From Pseudomonas cerasi (GTDB taxonomy: Bacteria; Pseudomonadota; Gammaproteobacteria; Pseudomonadales; Pseudomonadaceae), in the NCBI RefSeq assembly GCF_900074915.1, contig NZ_LT222319.1, positions 5,757,001 through 5,821,000 of the forward strand: a DNA stretch of 64,000 nucleotides, read 5' to 3'. The notes beneath the pieces were generated by a model. That model searched no databases. It was not told where the DNA came from and was given only the letters and a program-made list of their open reading frames with translations. Shown in pieces: positions 15,850-24,307 of the stretch. Both the position numbers and the translations under genes were made by a program. The stretch's first letter is position 1; the number at the start of each line of letters is the position of its first letter.

Positions 15850-17469
15850 ATGAATCGCAGAAATCTCCTGAAAGCGTCCATGGCGTTAGCCGCCTACGGC
15901 AGCGTATCGGCCTCAGGGCTTTTTGCTGCGCGGGCACTGGCCGCCGCAGCCGATGGCGAGATCGAACACTTCGATTTTGCTGAGTTGCAGGCGCATGCCA
16001 AGAAGCTTGCGAGCAAAGGGTATGTGAGCAACAAGCAGGTGCTGCCACCGGTACTTGCGAACATGACGCCGCAGCAATTCAATGCCATCCGCTACGACCC
16101 GAATCACTCGCTGTGGAAAGACGTCCACGGCCAGCTCGACGTGCATTTCTTCCACGTCGGCATGGGCTTCAAGACGCCCGTGCGCATGTACAGCGTCGAT
16201 CCGCAGAGCAAGCAGGCGCGCGAAGTGCATTTCCGCCATGACCTGTTCAACTACGAGAACAGTGGCATCGACAAGAACCTGGTCAAGGGCGACCTGGGCT
16301 TTGCCGGTTTCAAACTGTTCAAGGCGCCTGAAATCGCCATCAATGACGTCGTTTCGTTCCTCGGCGCCAGCTACTTCCGCGCCGTGGACAGCAACAAGCA
16401 ATACGGCCTCTCGGCCCGCGGCCTGGCTATCGACAGTTACGCCAAACGTCAGGAAGAATTTCCGGACTTCACCAAGTTCTGGTTTGAAACGCCGGACAAG
16501 AACGCGACACGCTTCGTGGTTTACGCACTGCTCGACTCGCCGAGCGCGACCGGCGCCTATCGCTTCGACATCGACTGTCAGGCCGGCCAGGTGGTCATGG
16601 AAATCGACGCGCACGTCAATGCGCGTACCGATATCCAGCAGCTGGGCATTTCGCCGATGACCAGCATGTTCAGCTGCGGCACTCACGAACGCCGCATGTG
16701 CGACACCATCCACCCGCAAATCCACGATTCGGATCGCCTGTCGATGTGGCGTGGCAACGGTGAGTGGATCTGCCGTCCGCTGAACAACCCGGCCAAACCG
16801 CAGTTCAGCGCGTTCTCCGACACCGATCCGAAAGGCTTCGGGCTGGTACAGAGCGATCACGAATTCTCCAGCTATCAGGACACCGTTGTCTGGTACAGCC
16901 GTCGTCCAAGCCTATGGGTCGAGCCGATCACGGCGTGGGGCGAAGGCGAGGTCAGCCTGCTGGAACTGCCGACCACGGGCGAAACGATGGACAACATCGT
17001 GGTGTTCTGGACACCGAAGACGCCGGTCAAGGCCGGGGACTCGATGAACTACGGCTACAAGCTGTTCTGGAGCCCGCTGCCGCCGGTAAGCACGCCGCTG
17101 GCACTGGTCCACGCGACACGTTCAGGCATGGGCGGCTTCCTCGAAGGCTGGGCACCGGGCGAGCATTACCCGAAAACCTGGGCACGCCGCTTCGCGGTGG
17201 ACTTCAACGGCGGCGGTCTGGATCGCTTGCCGGAAGGCACTGGAATCGAGCCCATCGTCACGGTCACTCATGGCAAGGTGCAGGACTTCAACATCCTCGT
17301 GTTGCCGGACATCAAGGGCTACCGCGTCACCTTCGACTGGGTACCGGACAGCGACTCGGTCGAGCCGGTTGAAATGCGCATGTTCATCCGCACTGGCGAC
17401 CGTACGCTGAGCGAGACCTGGCTATATCAGTACTTCCCGCCTGCACCGGACAGACGTAAATACCCGTAA
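15850..17469 (+). CDS. opgD: Periplasmic glucan biosynthesis protein D
   Basis: A 539-residue protein of the OpgD/OpgG (MdoD/MdoG) family. The N-terminus carries a twin-arginine signal (NRRNLLK, then a hydrophobic stretch ending ARALA at about 32), as in E. coli OpgD, so export is by Tat. The mature part has the two-domain beta-sandwich sequence of the family across its full length. The open frame extends upstream, but ATG 15850 places the Tat signal at the N-terminus. The family shapes the structure of osmoregulated periplasmic glucans, which in P. syringae matter for osmotic adaptation and plant infection. The gene is single, with no opgH neighbour. Confidence 0.92.
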   Translation: MNRRNLLKASMALAAYGSVSASGLFAARALAAAADGEIEHFDFAELQAHAKKLASKGYVSNKQVLPPVLANMTPQQFNAIRYDPNHSLWKDVHGQLDVHFFHVGMGFKTPVRMYSVDPQSKQAREVHFRHDLFNYENSGIDKNLVKGDLGFAGFKLFKAPEIAINDVVSFLGASYFRAVDSNKQYGLSARGLAIDSYAKRQEEFPDFTKFWFETPDKNATRFVVYALLDSPSATGAYRFDIDCQAGQVVMEIDAHVNARTDIQQLGISPMTSMFSCGTHERRMCDTIHPQIHDSDRLSMWRGNGEWICRPLNNPAKPQFSAFSDTDPKGFGLVQSDHEFSSYQDTVVWYSRRPSLWVEPITAWGEGEVSLLELPTTGETMDNIVVFWTPKTPVKAGDSMNYGYKLFWSPLPPVSTPLALVHATRSGMGGFLEGWAPGEHYPKTWARRFAVDFNGGGLDRLPEGTGIEPIVTVTHGKVQDFNILVLPDIKGYRVTFDWVPDSDSVEPVEMRMFIRTGDRTLSETWLYQYFPPAPDRRKYP

Positions 17470-17480
17470 TCCGCAGATGG

Positions 17481-17614
17481 GTGACGCAGAGCGTCACGAA
17501 GGGCATTACCACGCGGAGCGTGAGGAACGATAGGTGTCTGCAGGATCGCGTCCGCAAGAACACCATCGTGCCCATGCGCCAGCGTGGGCACGCCGTTCTG
17601 GACGCTCCGCGTCC
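17481..17614. repeat. P. syringae-type intergenic hairpin repeats, copy 2 (composite)
   Basis: The 361-bp gap after opgD contains three perfect short stems in a row: GTGACGC/GCGTCAC (17481-17497), CGTGCCCA/TGGGCACG (17568-17592) and GGACGC/GCGTCC (17600-17614). The last two repeat the arrangement at 407-454. This is REP/BIME-like and can act as a terminator for opgD. I see no gene in 17470-17830. Confidence 0.7.
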
Positions 17615-17830
17615 TGTCCTGGGCACTAAGTGCAGCGCATAACCATTAATCCCGACTAATTAATTGACAGTTGCGCCAACTGCGACTGATATACCTGTTG
17701 TCATGCCGTTGCGAGCGTCCGCTCCAGACCCCCATCTCCCAAAGCTTCCCTGTGTCGACACGTCCCCGTGATCGTCGGGCGGTAGCTTTGTCCGCGCAAT
17801 TCCCCTGACGTATTTCACAAGGCAGCCAGC

Positions 17831-19114
17831 ATGGCGTTGAATACTGCGAACGGCGTCGACGCCAGGTCGTCGTTGATGTCCTTTGACAAGTCCACGGTGG
17901 TGGTGTGGGTCGCCATCAGCCTGATTCTGGTCGAGACCTTTTCCGGAGCCTTGCGCTTCTACTTCGACCAGGCAGGCATAAGCCCCCTGCTCTATCTGCC
18001 CAAGGCCGCCTGCATCCTGCTGTTTACGCTCGAACTGCGCACATTCAGAGCCGGGCGGTTGTTCTGGACGTTCACGATCCTGTGGCTGATTTCCGCGCTG
18101 CTGGCCATGCTGCATCGCGCCAGCGCGCACAACCTGGCGTTCAGTCTGTTCGCGCTGAGCCCGCTGGTGTTCGGCCTGGTATGTGGCCGGCACCTGCTGC
18201 ATCGCCGCAAGCTGTTGTACCGCGCCATTGCTTTCTGCCTGCTGGCCTCGCTGTTGGGGATTGCCCTGGACAAGCTCACCTCCGTGCCATGGAAGGGCTA
18301 CAGCTACAGCGTCGGTGAAACCCAGTTGAGCGCCAATACCTCATGGAGCGCGGACGAGGTGGACCGCATTGCCGGTTTCGCCAGGGTGTCCAACGTGCTG
18401 TCGATCATGATCGCCTTCTACACGCTGTACCTGATCATGTTCCTGCGCTCGCGCCGGATGATGATGTTGCTGAGTGCGGTGGCGCTTTACGCCATCGTGC
18501 TAACCACCAGCAAAGCGCCAGCCGCGGCCTTCGCGCTGACCATCGTGCTGCTGTTATTGCGGCGGATGAGCTGGACCTGCAGGACGGTGTGCACCGTGGT
18601 GGTAGGCATCGGCCTGCTGTTGCCGGCACTGGGCCTGATTGTGAGCCCTGACGCTTACGCGGTCAGCAGCGGCGGCTCTCTGGCCTCGCTGTATGACCGG
18701 CTGATCAACACCTGGCCCGGCCTGATCGATGCAATGAGTCGCGAAGGCTGGATGATCAGCGGCGCAGGCTTCGGCATGGTCGGCAGCACGATGGGGTTGT
18801 TTCCGGTGGACGGTGCCGGGGTATTTCTCGGCATGGACAGCTCCGCCCTGTACCTCTGGGCAATGCTGGGCGTGCTCGGCCTGCTGCTGTATGCGCTGCA
18901 GATTCCGCTGTTGTTCCGCCTGATCGATGATCAGACCCGTATTGGCCATATGCTCCTGGCGATCAGCTTTTGCTGGTGCCTGATCAGCTGGACCACCGAC
19001 ATGTTCGAGGTCGCTGTTGCCAACCTGTTCATCGGCCTGGCCATTGGTCATGTGATGGCCGGCAAAGAATCTTCTACGGGCCATGTGCCCGGGCTGACGT
19101 CGGCTGCACGCTGA
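17831..19114 (+). CDS. O-antigen ligase/polymerase-like membrane protein
   Basis: A 427-residue inner-membrane protein with about ten hydrophobic segments. A large periplasmic-type loop (about 150-200) lies before a block of helices, and a second loop around 275-330 carries a Trp/Gly-rich GWMISGAGFGMVG stretch. This topology and the weakly conserved loop suggest the Wzy/WaaL O-antigen ligase superfamily. Sequence similarity in this family is always low, so ligase versus polymerase cannot be decided. It is followed after 96 bp by an OafA-type acyltransferase on the same strand, so both probably act on a surface polysaccharide or glucan. Confidence 0.65.
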   Translation: MALNTANGVDARSSLMSFDKSTVVVWVAISLILVETFSGALRFYFDQAGISPLLYLPKAACILLFTLELRTFRAGRLFWTFTILWLISALLAMLHRASAHNLAFSLFALSPLVFGLVCGRHLLHRRKLLYRAIAFCLLASLLGIALDKLTSVPWKGYSYSVGETQLSANTSWSADEVDRIAGFARVSNVLSIMIAFYTLYLIMFLRSRRMMMLLSAVALYAIVLTTSKAPAAAFALTIVLLLLRRMSWTCRTVCTVVVGIGLLLPALGLIVSPDAYAVSSGGSLASLYDRLINTWPGLIDAMSREGWMISGAGFGMVGSTMGLFPVDGAGVFLGMDSSALYLWAMLGVLGLLLYALQIPLLFRLIDDQTRIGHMLLAISFCWCLISWTTDMFEVAVANLFIGLAIGHVMAGKESSTGHVPGLTSAAR

Positions 19115-19210
19115 TCAACCAGCACAATCACCACAACGCTGGCTGCCGATAAGCTTCGGCTGATCCCCGGCCCCTCCCCCTCACGATCAGCCAACGGATG
19201 GCTTTCTCAA

Positions 19211-21094
19211 ATGGACTTTAGAAAAGACATCAATGGCCTGCGCGCCATCGCAGTGATCGCAGTGCTGCTCTTCCACTTCCACCCCGACTGGCTGCCTGGC
19301 GGCTTTGCCGGTGTCGACGTGTTTTTCGTGATCTCGGGGTATCTGATCACCGGCATCATCCTGCGCGGCTTGAGGAGCGGTAGATTCAGGCTGGCGGCGT
19401 TCTACACGTCACGGGCCAAGCGCATCGTCCCGGCCCTCGCTGTGTTGTGTTTTGCCTTGCTGTTGCTCGGCTGGTTCGCTCTGCTGCCGCTGGACTACAG
19501 CGCGCTGGGCACACATGTGGCGAGCAGCCTGGGGTTCGTTTCCAACTTCGTCTATTGGCGTGAGGCGGGGTATTTCACCGCCAGCGCCCATGAGAAGTGG
19601 CTGCTGCATACCTGGTCGCTGTCGGTGGAATGGCAGTTCTACCTGCTGTACCCGATTGCGCTGCTGATGCTCAGTCGCTTCGTCGCGCTGCACAACCTGC
19701 GCTGGTGGGTACTGGGCGCAAGCCTGACAGGCTTTGTGGTGTGCGTATCTGCCTCCTCGCAATGGCCGGAGGCAGCGTTTTACCTGCTGCCGACCCGCGC
19801 TTGGGAGTTGCTCGCAGGTGGCGTGGCCTGCCTGTTCCCGCTGCAATTGAAGGCCCTGCAGCAGCGCGTTCTGGAACACTTAGGACTGACGCTGATCGTG
19901 GCCGGCTTCTTTCTGCTGTCCGTGCAGGACACGTGGCCGAGTTATCTGGTGTTGATGCCGGTGCTGGGGGCGTTCGCGGTGATCGTCGCCGCACGCAACG
20001 ACTCGCTGCTGACCTGTAACCCGCTCGCCCAATGGGCCGGCACACGCTCGTACTCGTTGTACCTGTGGCACTGGCCGGTGGTGGTGTGGATGAATGACGC
20101 CGGGTTACTGGGCGAGATCCGCGCAGTGCTGGTGGGCATCGGCGTGGCCGTGATGCTGGGTCTGGTCTCATGGCGACTGATCGAGCAGCCCGTCAGCAGG
20201 CCGTCGTCTGATCAGCGCAGCAGACGTGCCACGTTCGGCACGCTGATCGCTCTGCTGTTCGTCGGCGGAACGCTGGTGAGTGCAACCGGCGGCGTGATTT
20301 CTCCCCTGCGCCCGGTGAGTGTTTCGGACAAGGCGCGTTTCATTCAGGAGTACGCTGATCGCCAGCACAACCTGTACGAGCCCTACTGGCTGAAATGTGA
20401 CGCCTTCTCCGCCCTGACCCAGCGCGGCCAATCAGGCATCGATGAAGCCTGCACCCGCAAACAAGGGGTGGGTGGCGTGTTCCTGTGGGGCGATTCTCAT
20501 GCACAAGCGCTGTCGCTTGGCCTGCGTACCTTGCTGACACACAGCACGCCTTTCTATCAGGTCGCCTCGGCCAGTTGCCGTCCCGCTCTGAGGGACCAGC
20601 AAGGACGTACCTCTGCGACCAGCAGGGCCTGTGACTACTCCAACAGAACGGCCCTGCAGGGCATCGAAAGGCTCCGTCCGGACATCGTGGTCATCGCGCA
20701 AAAGGATGGGCACGACAAGACCGACTGGACGCAGATCGCGGTTCGGCTCAAGGGCCTTGGTGTGAAGCAAATCGTGCTGATCGGCCCGGTTCCGCATTGG
20801 AACCCGTCGTTGCCCAGCGTCATCGCCAACCGTCATTGGGGGCTGAGCGAATCGTACATCCGCGATCCGGCTCTGGATCAAAGTGTCATGCTGGTGGATC
20901 AGGCAACCCGCGCACTGGCCGCATCGGCAGGCATCCAGTTCGTGTCGCTGATCGACAAACTGTGCATCGCCGATGCCTGCCGGGTACGCCTGGAAGACAA
21001 CCGCTCTCTGCTGCAGATCGACTCGGGGCACTTGAGCGCAGAAGGTTCGCTGTACGTCGTGCGCAACTACGTACTGCCGCAGTTGGTGAATTAG
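19211..21094 (+). CDS. OafA/YrhL-type acyltransferase with SGNH domain
   Basis: A 627-residue protein. The N-terminal Acyltransferase_3 domain (about 1-340) has some ten membrane helices. It starts with the conserved RKDINGLRAIAV and contains the GVDVFFVISGYLI motif. A C-terminal periplasmic SGNH-hydrolase-like domain follows, with GDSHA at about 424 and a DxGHLS element near the end (LQIDSGHLS). Such fused enzymes carry acyl groups, usually acetyl, across the inner membrane onto O-antigen or other polysaccharides. Its partner is probably the ligase-like protein just upstream. Substrate unknown. Confidence 0.9.
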   Translation: MDFRKDINGLRAIAVIAVLLFHFHPDWLPGGFAGVDVFFVISGYLITGIILRGLRSGRFRLAAFYTSRAKRIVPALAVLCFALLLLGWFALLPLDYSALGTHVASSLGFVSNFVYWREAGYFTASAHEKWLLHTWSLSVEWQFYLLYPIALLMLSRFVALHNLRWWVLGASLTGFVVCVSASSQWPEAAFYLLPTRAWELLAGGVACLFPLQLKALQQRVLEHLGLTLIVAGFFLLSVQDTWPSYLVLMPVLGAFAVIVAARNDSLLTCNPLAQWAGTRSYSLYLWHWPVVVWMNDAGLLGEIRAVLVGIGVAVMLGLVSWRLIEQPVSRPSSDQRSRRATFGTLIALLFVGGTLVSATGGVISPLRPVSVSDKARFIQEYADRQHNLYEPYWLKCDAFSALTQRGQSGIDEACTRKQGVGGVFLWGDSHAQALSLGLRTLLTHSTPFYQVASASCRPALRDQQGRTSATSRACDYSNRTALQGIERLRPDIVVIAQKDGHDKTDWTQIAVRLKGLGVKQIVLIGPVPHWNPSLPSVIANRHWGLSESYIRDPALDQSVMLVDQATRALAASAGIQFVSLIDKLCIADACRVRLEDNRSLLQIDSGHLSAEGSLYVVRNYVLPQLVN

Positions 21095-21223
21095 TCAGCC
21101 GCTGAGTACAAATGTCCTGTTTCTGGAGGCTGTAGCGGCCTCTTCGCGCCTACTCCTACCGCCGCCAGCCAGAATCAAAAGCGGACTTGTGTAAAACGAT
21201 GAGGGCTCGGCGTGGGCCGGTGA

Positions 21224-21862
21224 TCAGTGCAGCTCTTTGAGGCGCTCGGCAAACTTGACGAGGTCGGCCAGGGAATCGGCTTCCATCTTGCGCATCACCG
21301 AGCCACGGCGGACCTTGACGGTGATTTCGCTCACGTTCAGCCGGGCTGCAATCTGTTTGTTGAGCAGGCCGCTGACCACCAGCTCCATCACCTGCTGCTC
21401 ACCGGAATTGAGGCTGGCGTGGCGGCGCTGCAGTTCGGCTTCGACCGCGGCACTTTTGCGTCGACTGCGATCCTGCGCCAACCCCTGCTGAATGGCGTCG
21501 AGCAAGTCCTGATCGCGAAAAGGCTTGGTCAGAAACTCCACCGCACCGGCCTTCATGGCCCGCACGGACATGGGAATGTCGCCATGCCCGGTGATGAAAA
21601 TGACCGGCAGGGAAATCCCCGACCTGGCCATATGCTCCTGGAAGTCCAGACCACTCATTCCAGGCATGCGAATGTCCAGAATCAGGCAGCCCGGCGCGTC
21701 AGGACGCGGCGTGTCCAGGAACTCGCGGGTCGAGCCGAACAGCATGCTGCGCAACCCGACCGAGGCCAGCAGATCCTCCAGCGAGGAGCGCACCGACAGG
21801 TCGTCATCAAGGACGTAGATGATCGGCTCTTCGGCCTGTGATGCGGCGGCAACTGTGCTCAT
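21224..21862 (-). CDS. FixJ/NarL-type response regulator
   Basis: A 212-residue two-component regulator. The receiver domain (about 13-130) has the acidic pair DDD, the phosphoacceptor Asp in LILDIRMPGMSG, the Thr of FITGHGD and the Lys of FLTKPF. A LuxR-type helix-turn-helix (about 145-205) follows, with the GLLNKQIAARLNVSEITVKV signature. The start overlaps the kinase stop (TGATG), so the two are coupled. It probably controls the adjacent ABC transporter operon, of which it is the last gene. Confidence 0.92.
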   Translation of the reverse strand: MSTVAAASQAEEPIIYVLDDDLSVRSSLEDLLASVGLRSMLFGSTREFLDTPRPDAPGCLILDIRMPGMSGLDFQEHMARSGISLPVIFITGHGDIPMSVRAMKAGAVEFLTKPFRDQDLLDAIQQGLAQDRSRRKSAAVEAELQRRHASLNSGEQQVMELVVSGLLNKQIAARLNVSEITVKVRRGSVMRKMEADSLADLVKFAERLKELH

Positions 21863-22938
21863 CAGGTTTCCATCTTTCCGGTGGGCAGGGTGAAGTGAAA
21901 CGTAGCACCGATTGCAGGGTTGGGGGTGACCCAGATGCGCCCGCCATGAGCTTCGATGATCGAACGACTGATCGCCAGACCAATCCCCATCCCTTCCTCC
22001 TTGGTGGTGTAGAAAGCATCGAACAACCGATGGATGTTTTCCGGTGGCACGCCGATACCGTTGTCGCTGACCGCAAATTCGATATCACCGCCGTCATGCC
22101 AGCCCACCCGAATCTCCAGTTGCGCCTGATCCGCCTCGAGCTTTTTCATCGCATCGACGCCATTGAGCATCAGGTTCAGCAACACTTGCTGGATCTGCAC
22201 CCGATCAGCCAGCAGCGGCGGCAGGCCCTCCGGAACGTCGACCAGCAGTGCGACGCCCTGCCCCTCTATCTCGCTGTGTGCCAGCGCCACGATCTCGGCG
22301 ACGGTATCGGCCACGCTGATCCACTCCTTGTGAGTGGACGAACGCTTCGCCAGCGCGCGCACCCGGACGATGATGTCCCCGGCGCGGTTCGCGTCACTGA
22401 TCATGCGGTCGACGGCCTGCCGGGCCTTCTCCAGATTGACCGGCTCGGTGGCCAGCCAGCGCTGGCAGGCATTGCCGCTGGTGACAATGGCCGACAGCGG
22501 CTGATTGACCTCGTGAGCAATGGACGCCGTCAGTTCACCCAGTTGATTGACCCGTGCGATCCGCGCCAGCTGTGAGCGCGCTTCATGTACCGAGCGGATG
22601 GCCAGCGCCATGCGCAGCGCCAGCCAGGTGGTCATGGCGATGGCCGCCAGGCTGATGATGCAATTGATCAGCCCGGACGCCTCACTGCCTCTGGAGGTCG
22701 TCATCTCGTAACTGATCACGGTCAGCACCATGCACAGCAACGCCATCGCGATAACGCCTGTGGACGGCAGGAACCTGACCGCCAGCAGCACCACAACAAT
22801 CTGGAATACGCCCACGGCGATTTCCAGGTCGGTCAAGGTGTCGGCAACTGCAATGACCAGCGCCAGCATGAGCAACGCGATCAGCCGCACCGCCATAGCA
22901 GCCTTGCCGTAGGATTCCGGTTCACGCATGCGCATCAT
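21862..22938 (-). CDS. Membrane sensor histidine kinase
   Basis: A 358-residue kinase. The N-terminal part (about 15-112) is a block of membrane helices without a large periplasmic loop, so it may sense a membrane or cytoplasmic signal, or the neighbouring transporter. HisKA follows with the H-box ASIAHEVNQPLSAI. HATPase_c has the N-box LNLMLNGVDAM and the G-boxes DNGIGVP and GMGIGLAI. The partner is the FixJ-like regulator directly downstream, overlapping by TGATG. It starts 42 bp after the ABC ATPase and belongs to the same transcription unit. Confidence 0.92.
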   Translation of the reverse strand: MMRMREPESYGKAAMAVRLIALLMLALVIAVADTLTDLEIAVGVFQIVVVLLAVRFLPSTGVIAMALLCMVLTVISYEMTTSRGSEASGLINCIISLAAIAMTTWLALRMALAIRSVHEARSQLARIARVNQLGELTASIAHEVNQPLSAIVTSGNACQRWLATEPVNLEKARQAVDRMISDANRAGDIIVRVRALAKRSSTHKEWISVADTVAEIVALAHSEIEGQGVALLVDVPEGLPPLLADRVQIQQVLLNLMLNGVDAMKKLEADQAQLEIRVGWHDGGDIEFAVSDNGIGVPPENIHRLFDAFYTTKEEGMGIGLAISRSIIEAHGGRIWVTPNPAIGATFHFTLPTGKMET

Positions 22939-22980
22939 CCAGCTGGTTGCAAAAGGCCTGTTGAGTATGTCCTACAAACC

Positions 22981-24282
22981 TCAGGACGGGTTGTCCAGGC
23001 TGAACTGATCGGTCAGTTCGTCATAGGCGAACAACTCCGCGTAGCGCCCCCATTGAATCACTGCGTTGAGGGTCTGCATGGCATCGCTTTCAGACATGAA
23101 GTCTTCGAGTTGATCACGAAAGCGCCGTACCGGTGCCGTGTGCGTGGGACGGTCATCCAGCACCCGACGGATATGCGCCACCAACGGCACAAAGCTCAGC
23201 AGATGCTGGGCGAATAGTTGCTTGCGCTCGTCGACATCCGCCAGCGCATAGCGATTGGCGGCAGGCAGCAGGCGAATGTCGCCGCCCTTCAGTTCAGCGA
23301 AGCGCAATAGTTGCAGCACCTCGGCAATCGGGAACAGCTCGTCGGCGTTGTAGTGCAGCGCAGCGGCCAGCTCCGGCAGGTCGGCTTTGAGGCTGTAGGG
23401 CGGCGCGTGAATCGCCTCGATCAACCCTGCCAGTGCGTTGGTGGAAACCTGTGGCAACACCATTCCCAGCCCGGTGCCCGGAAACACGCCCTGACGAATC
23501 TCGCCGGCGTCGTTGTCCTGGGTCATCAGCACGTAGATCTCTTCCACCAGCGCCCGAAAGATCGGGTCCTGGCGGTTGCGCGGCTGGGGCAGATCGACCT
23601 TGATCTCGCTGATCACCCGGCCAGGATTGGAGGAGAACAGCAGGATGCGATCGCACATCAGCACGGCTTCGGCGATGTTATGCGTCACCATCAGGATCGA
23701 CTTGATGGGCATGCGCCCCTCGCTCCACATGTCCAGCAAGTCAGTACGCAGGGTTTCGGCGGTGAGCACGTCGAGCGCGGAAAACGGTTCGTCCATCAAC
23801 AGCACGTCAGGATCGATGACCAGCGCGCGCGCCATGCCGACCCGCTGACGCATGCCTCCGGACAGCTCTTTGGGGTAGGCGCTCTCGAAACCGTCCAGGC
23901 CGATCAGATCGATGGCCGCCAGTGCGCGCTTGCGGCGTACGGCGGCAGGCACACGTTGCGCTTCGAGACCAACTTCGACGTTTTCCAACACCGTCAGCCA
24001 GGGAAACAGCGCAAAGCTCTGGAACACCATGCCCACCGACATTGCCCGTCCTTGCACACGACGAGGGAAATTCACCTCACCTTCGGTAGGCACCACCAGC
24101 CCGGCGATGGAGCGCAACAGGGTCGACTTGCCCGAGCCGGACCGGCCCAGCAGGCCCACTATTTCGTTCTCATTGAGCGTCAGGGTCACGTCATCCAGCA
24201 CCAGGCGCTCTTTGCTGCCTTTGCCGTACACATGTCGGACTTTCTGAACATCTACCAGGCAACGCGTTTCGACAGCCATCAT
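22981..24282 (-). CDS. Nitrate/sulfonate/taurine-type ABC transporter ATPase with AAA-associated C-terminus
   Basis: A 433-residue protein. The ABC ATPase domain (about 5-240) has Walker A GRSGSGKST, signature LSGGMRQRV and Walker B LLMDEPFSALD. An extra C-terminal region of about 180 residues matches the AAA-associated domain found in some NitT/TauT family ATPases. That extension, together with a double permease and no binding-protein gene, marks an unusual importer subclass. The gene lies 25 bp after the permease and 42 bp before the histidine kinase. Substrate not known. Confidence 0.88.
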   Translation of the reverse strand: MMAVETRCLVDVQKVRHVYGKGSKERLVLDDVTLTLNENEIVGLLGRSGSGKSTLLRSIAGLVVPTEGEVNFPRRVQGRAMSVGMVFQSFALFPWLTVLENVEVGLEAQRVPAAVRRKRALAAIDLIGLDGFESAYPKELSGGMRQRVGMARALVIDPDVLLMDEPFSALDVLTAETLRTDLLDMWSEGRMPIKSILMVTHNIAEAVLMCDRILLFSSNPGRVISEIKVDLPQPRNRQDPIFRALVEEIYVLMTQDNDAGEIRQGVFPGTGLGMVLPQVSTNALAGLIEAIHAPPYSLKADLPELAAALHYNADELFPIAEVLQLLRFAELKGGDIRLLPAANRYALADVDERKQLFAQHLLSFVPLVAHIRRVLDDRPTHTAPVRRFRDQLEDFMSESDAMQTLNAVIQWGRYAELFAYDELTDQFSLDNPS

Positions 24283-24307
24283 GATGGCGCCCTCCCCTTA
24301 CACAAGA

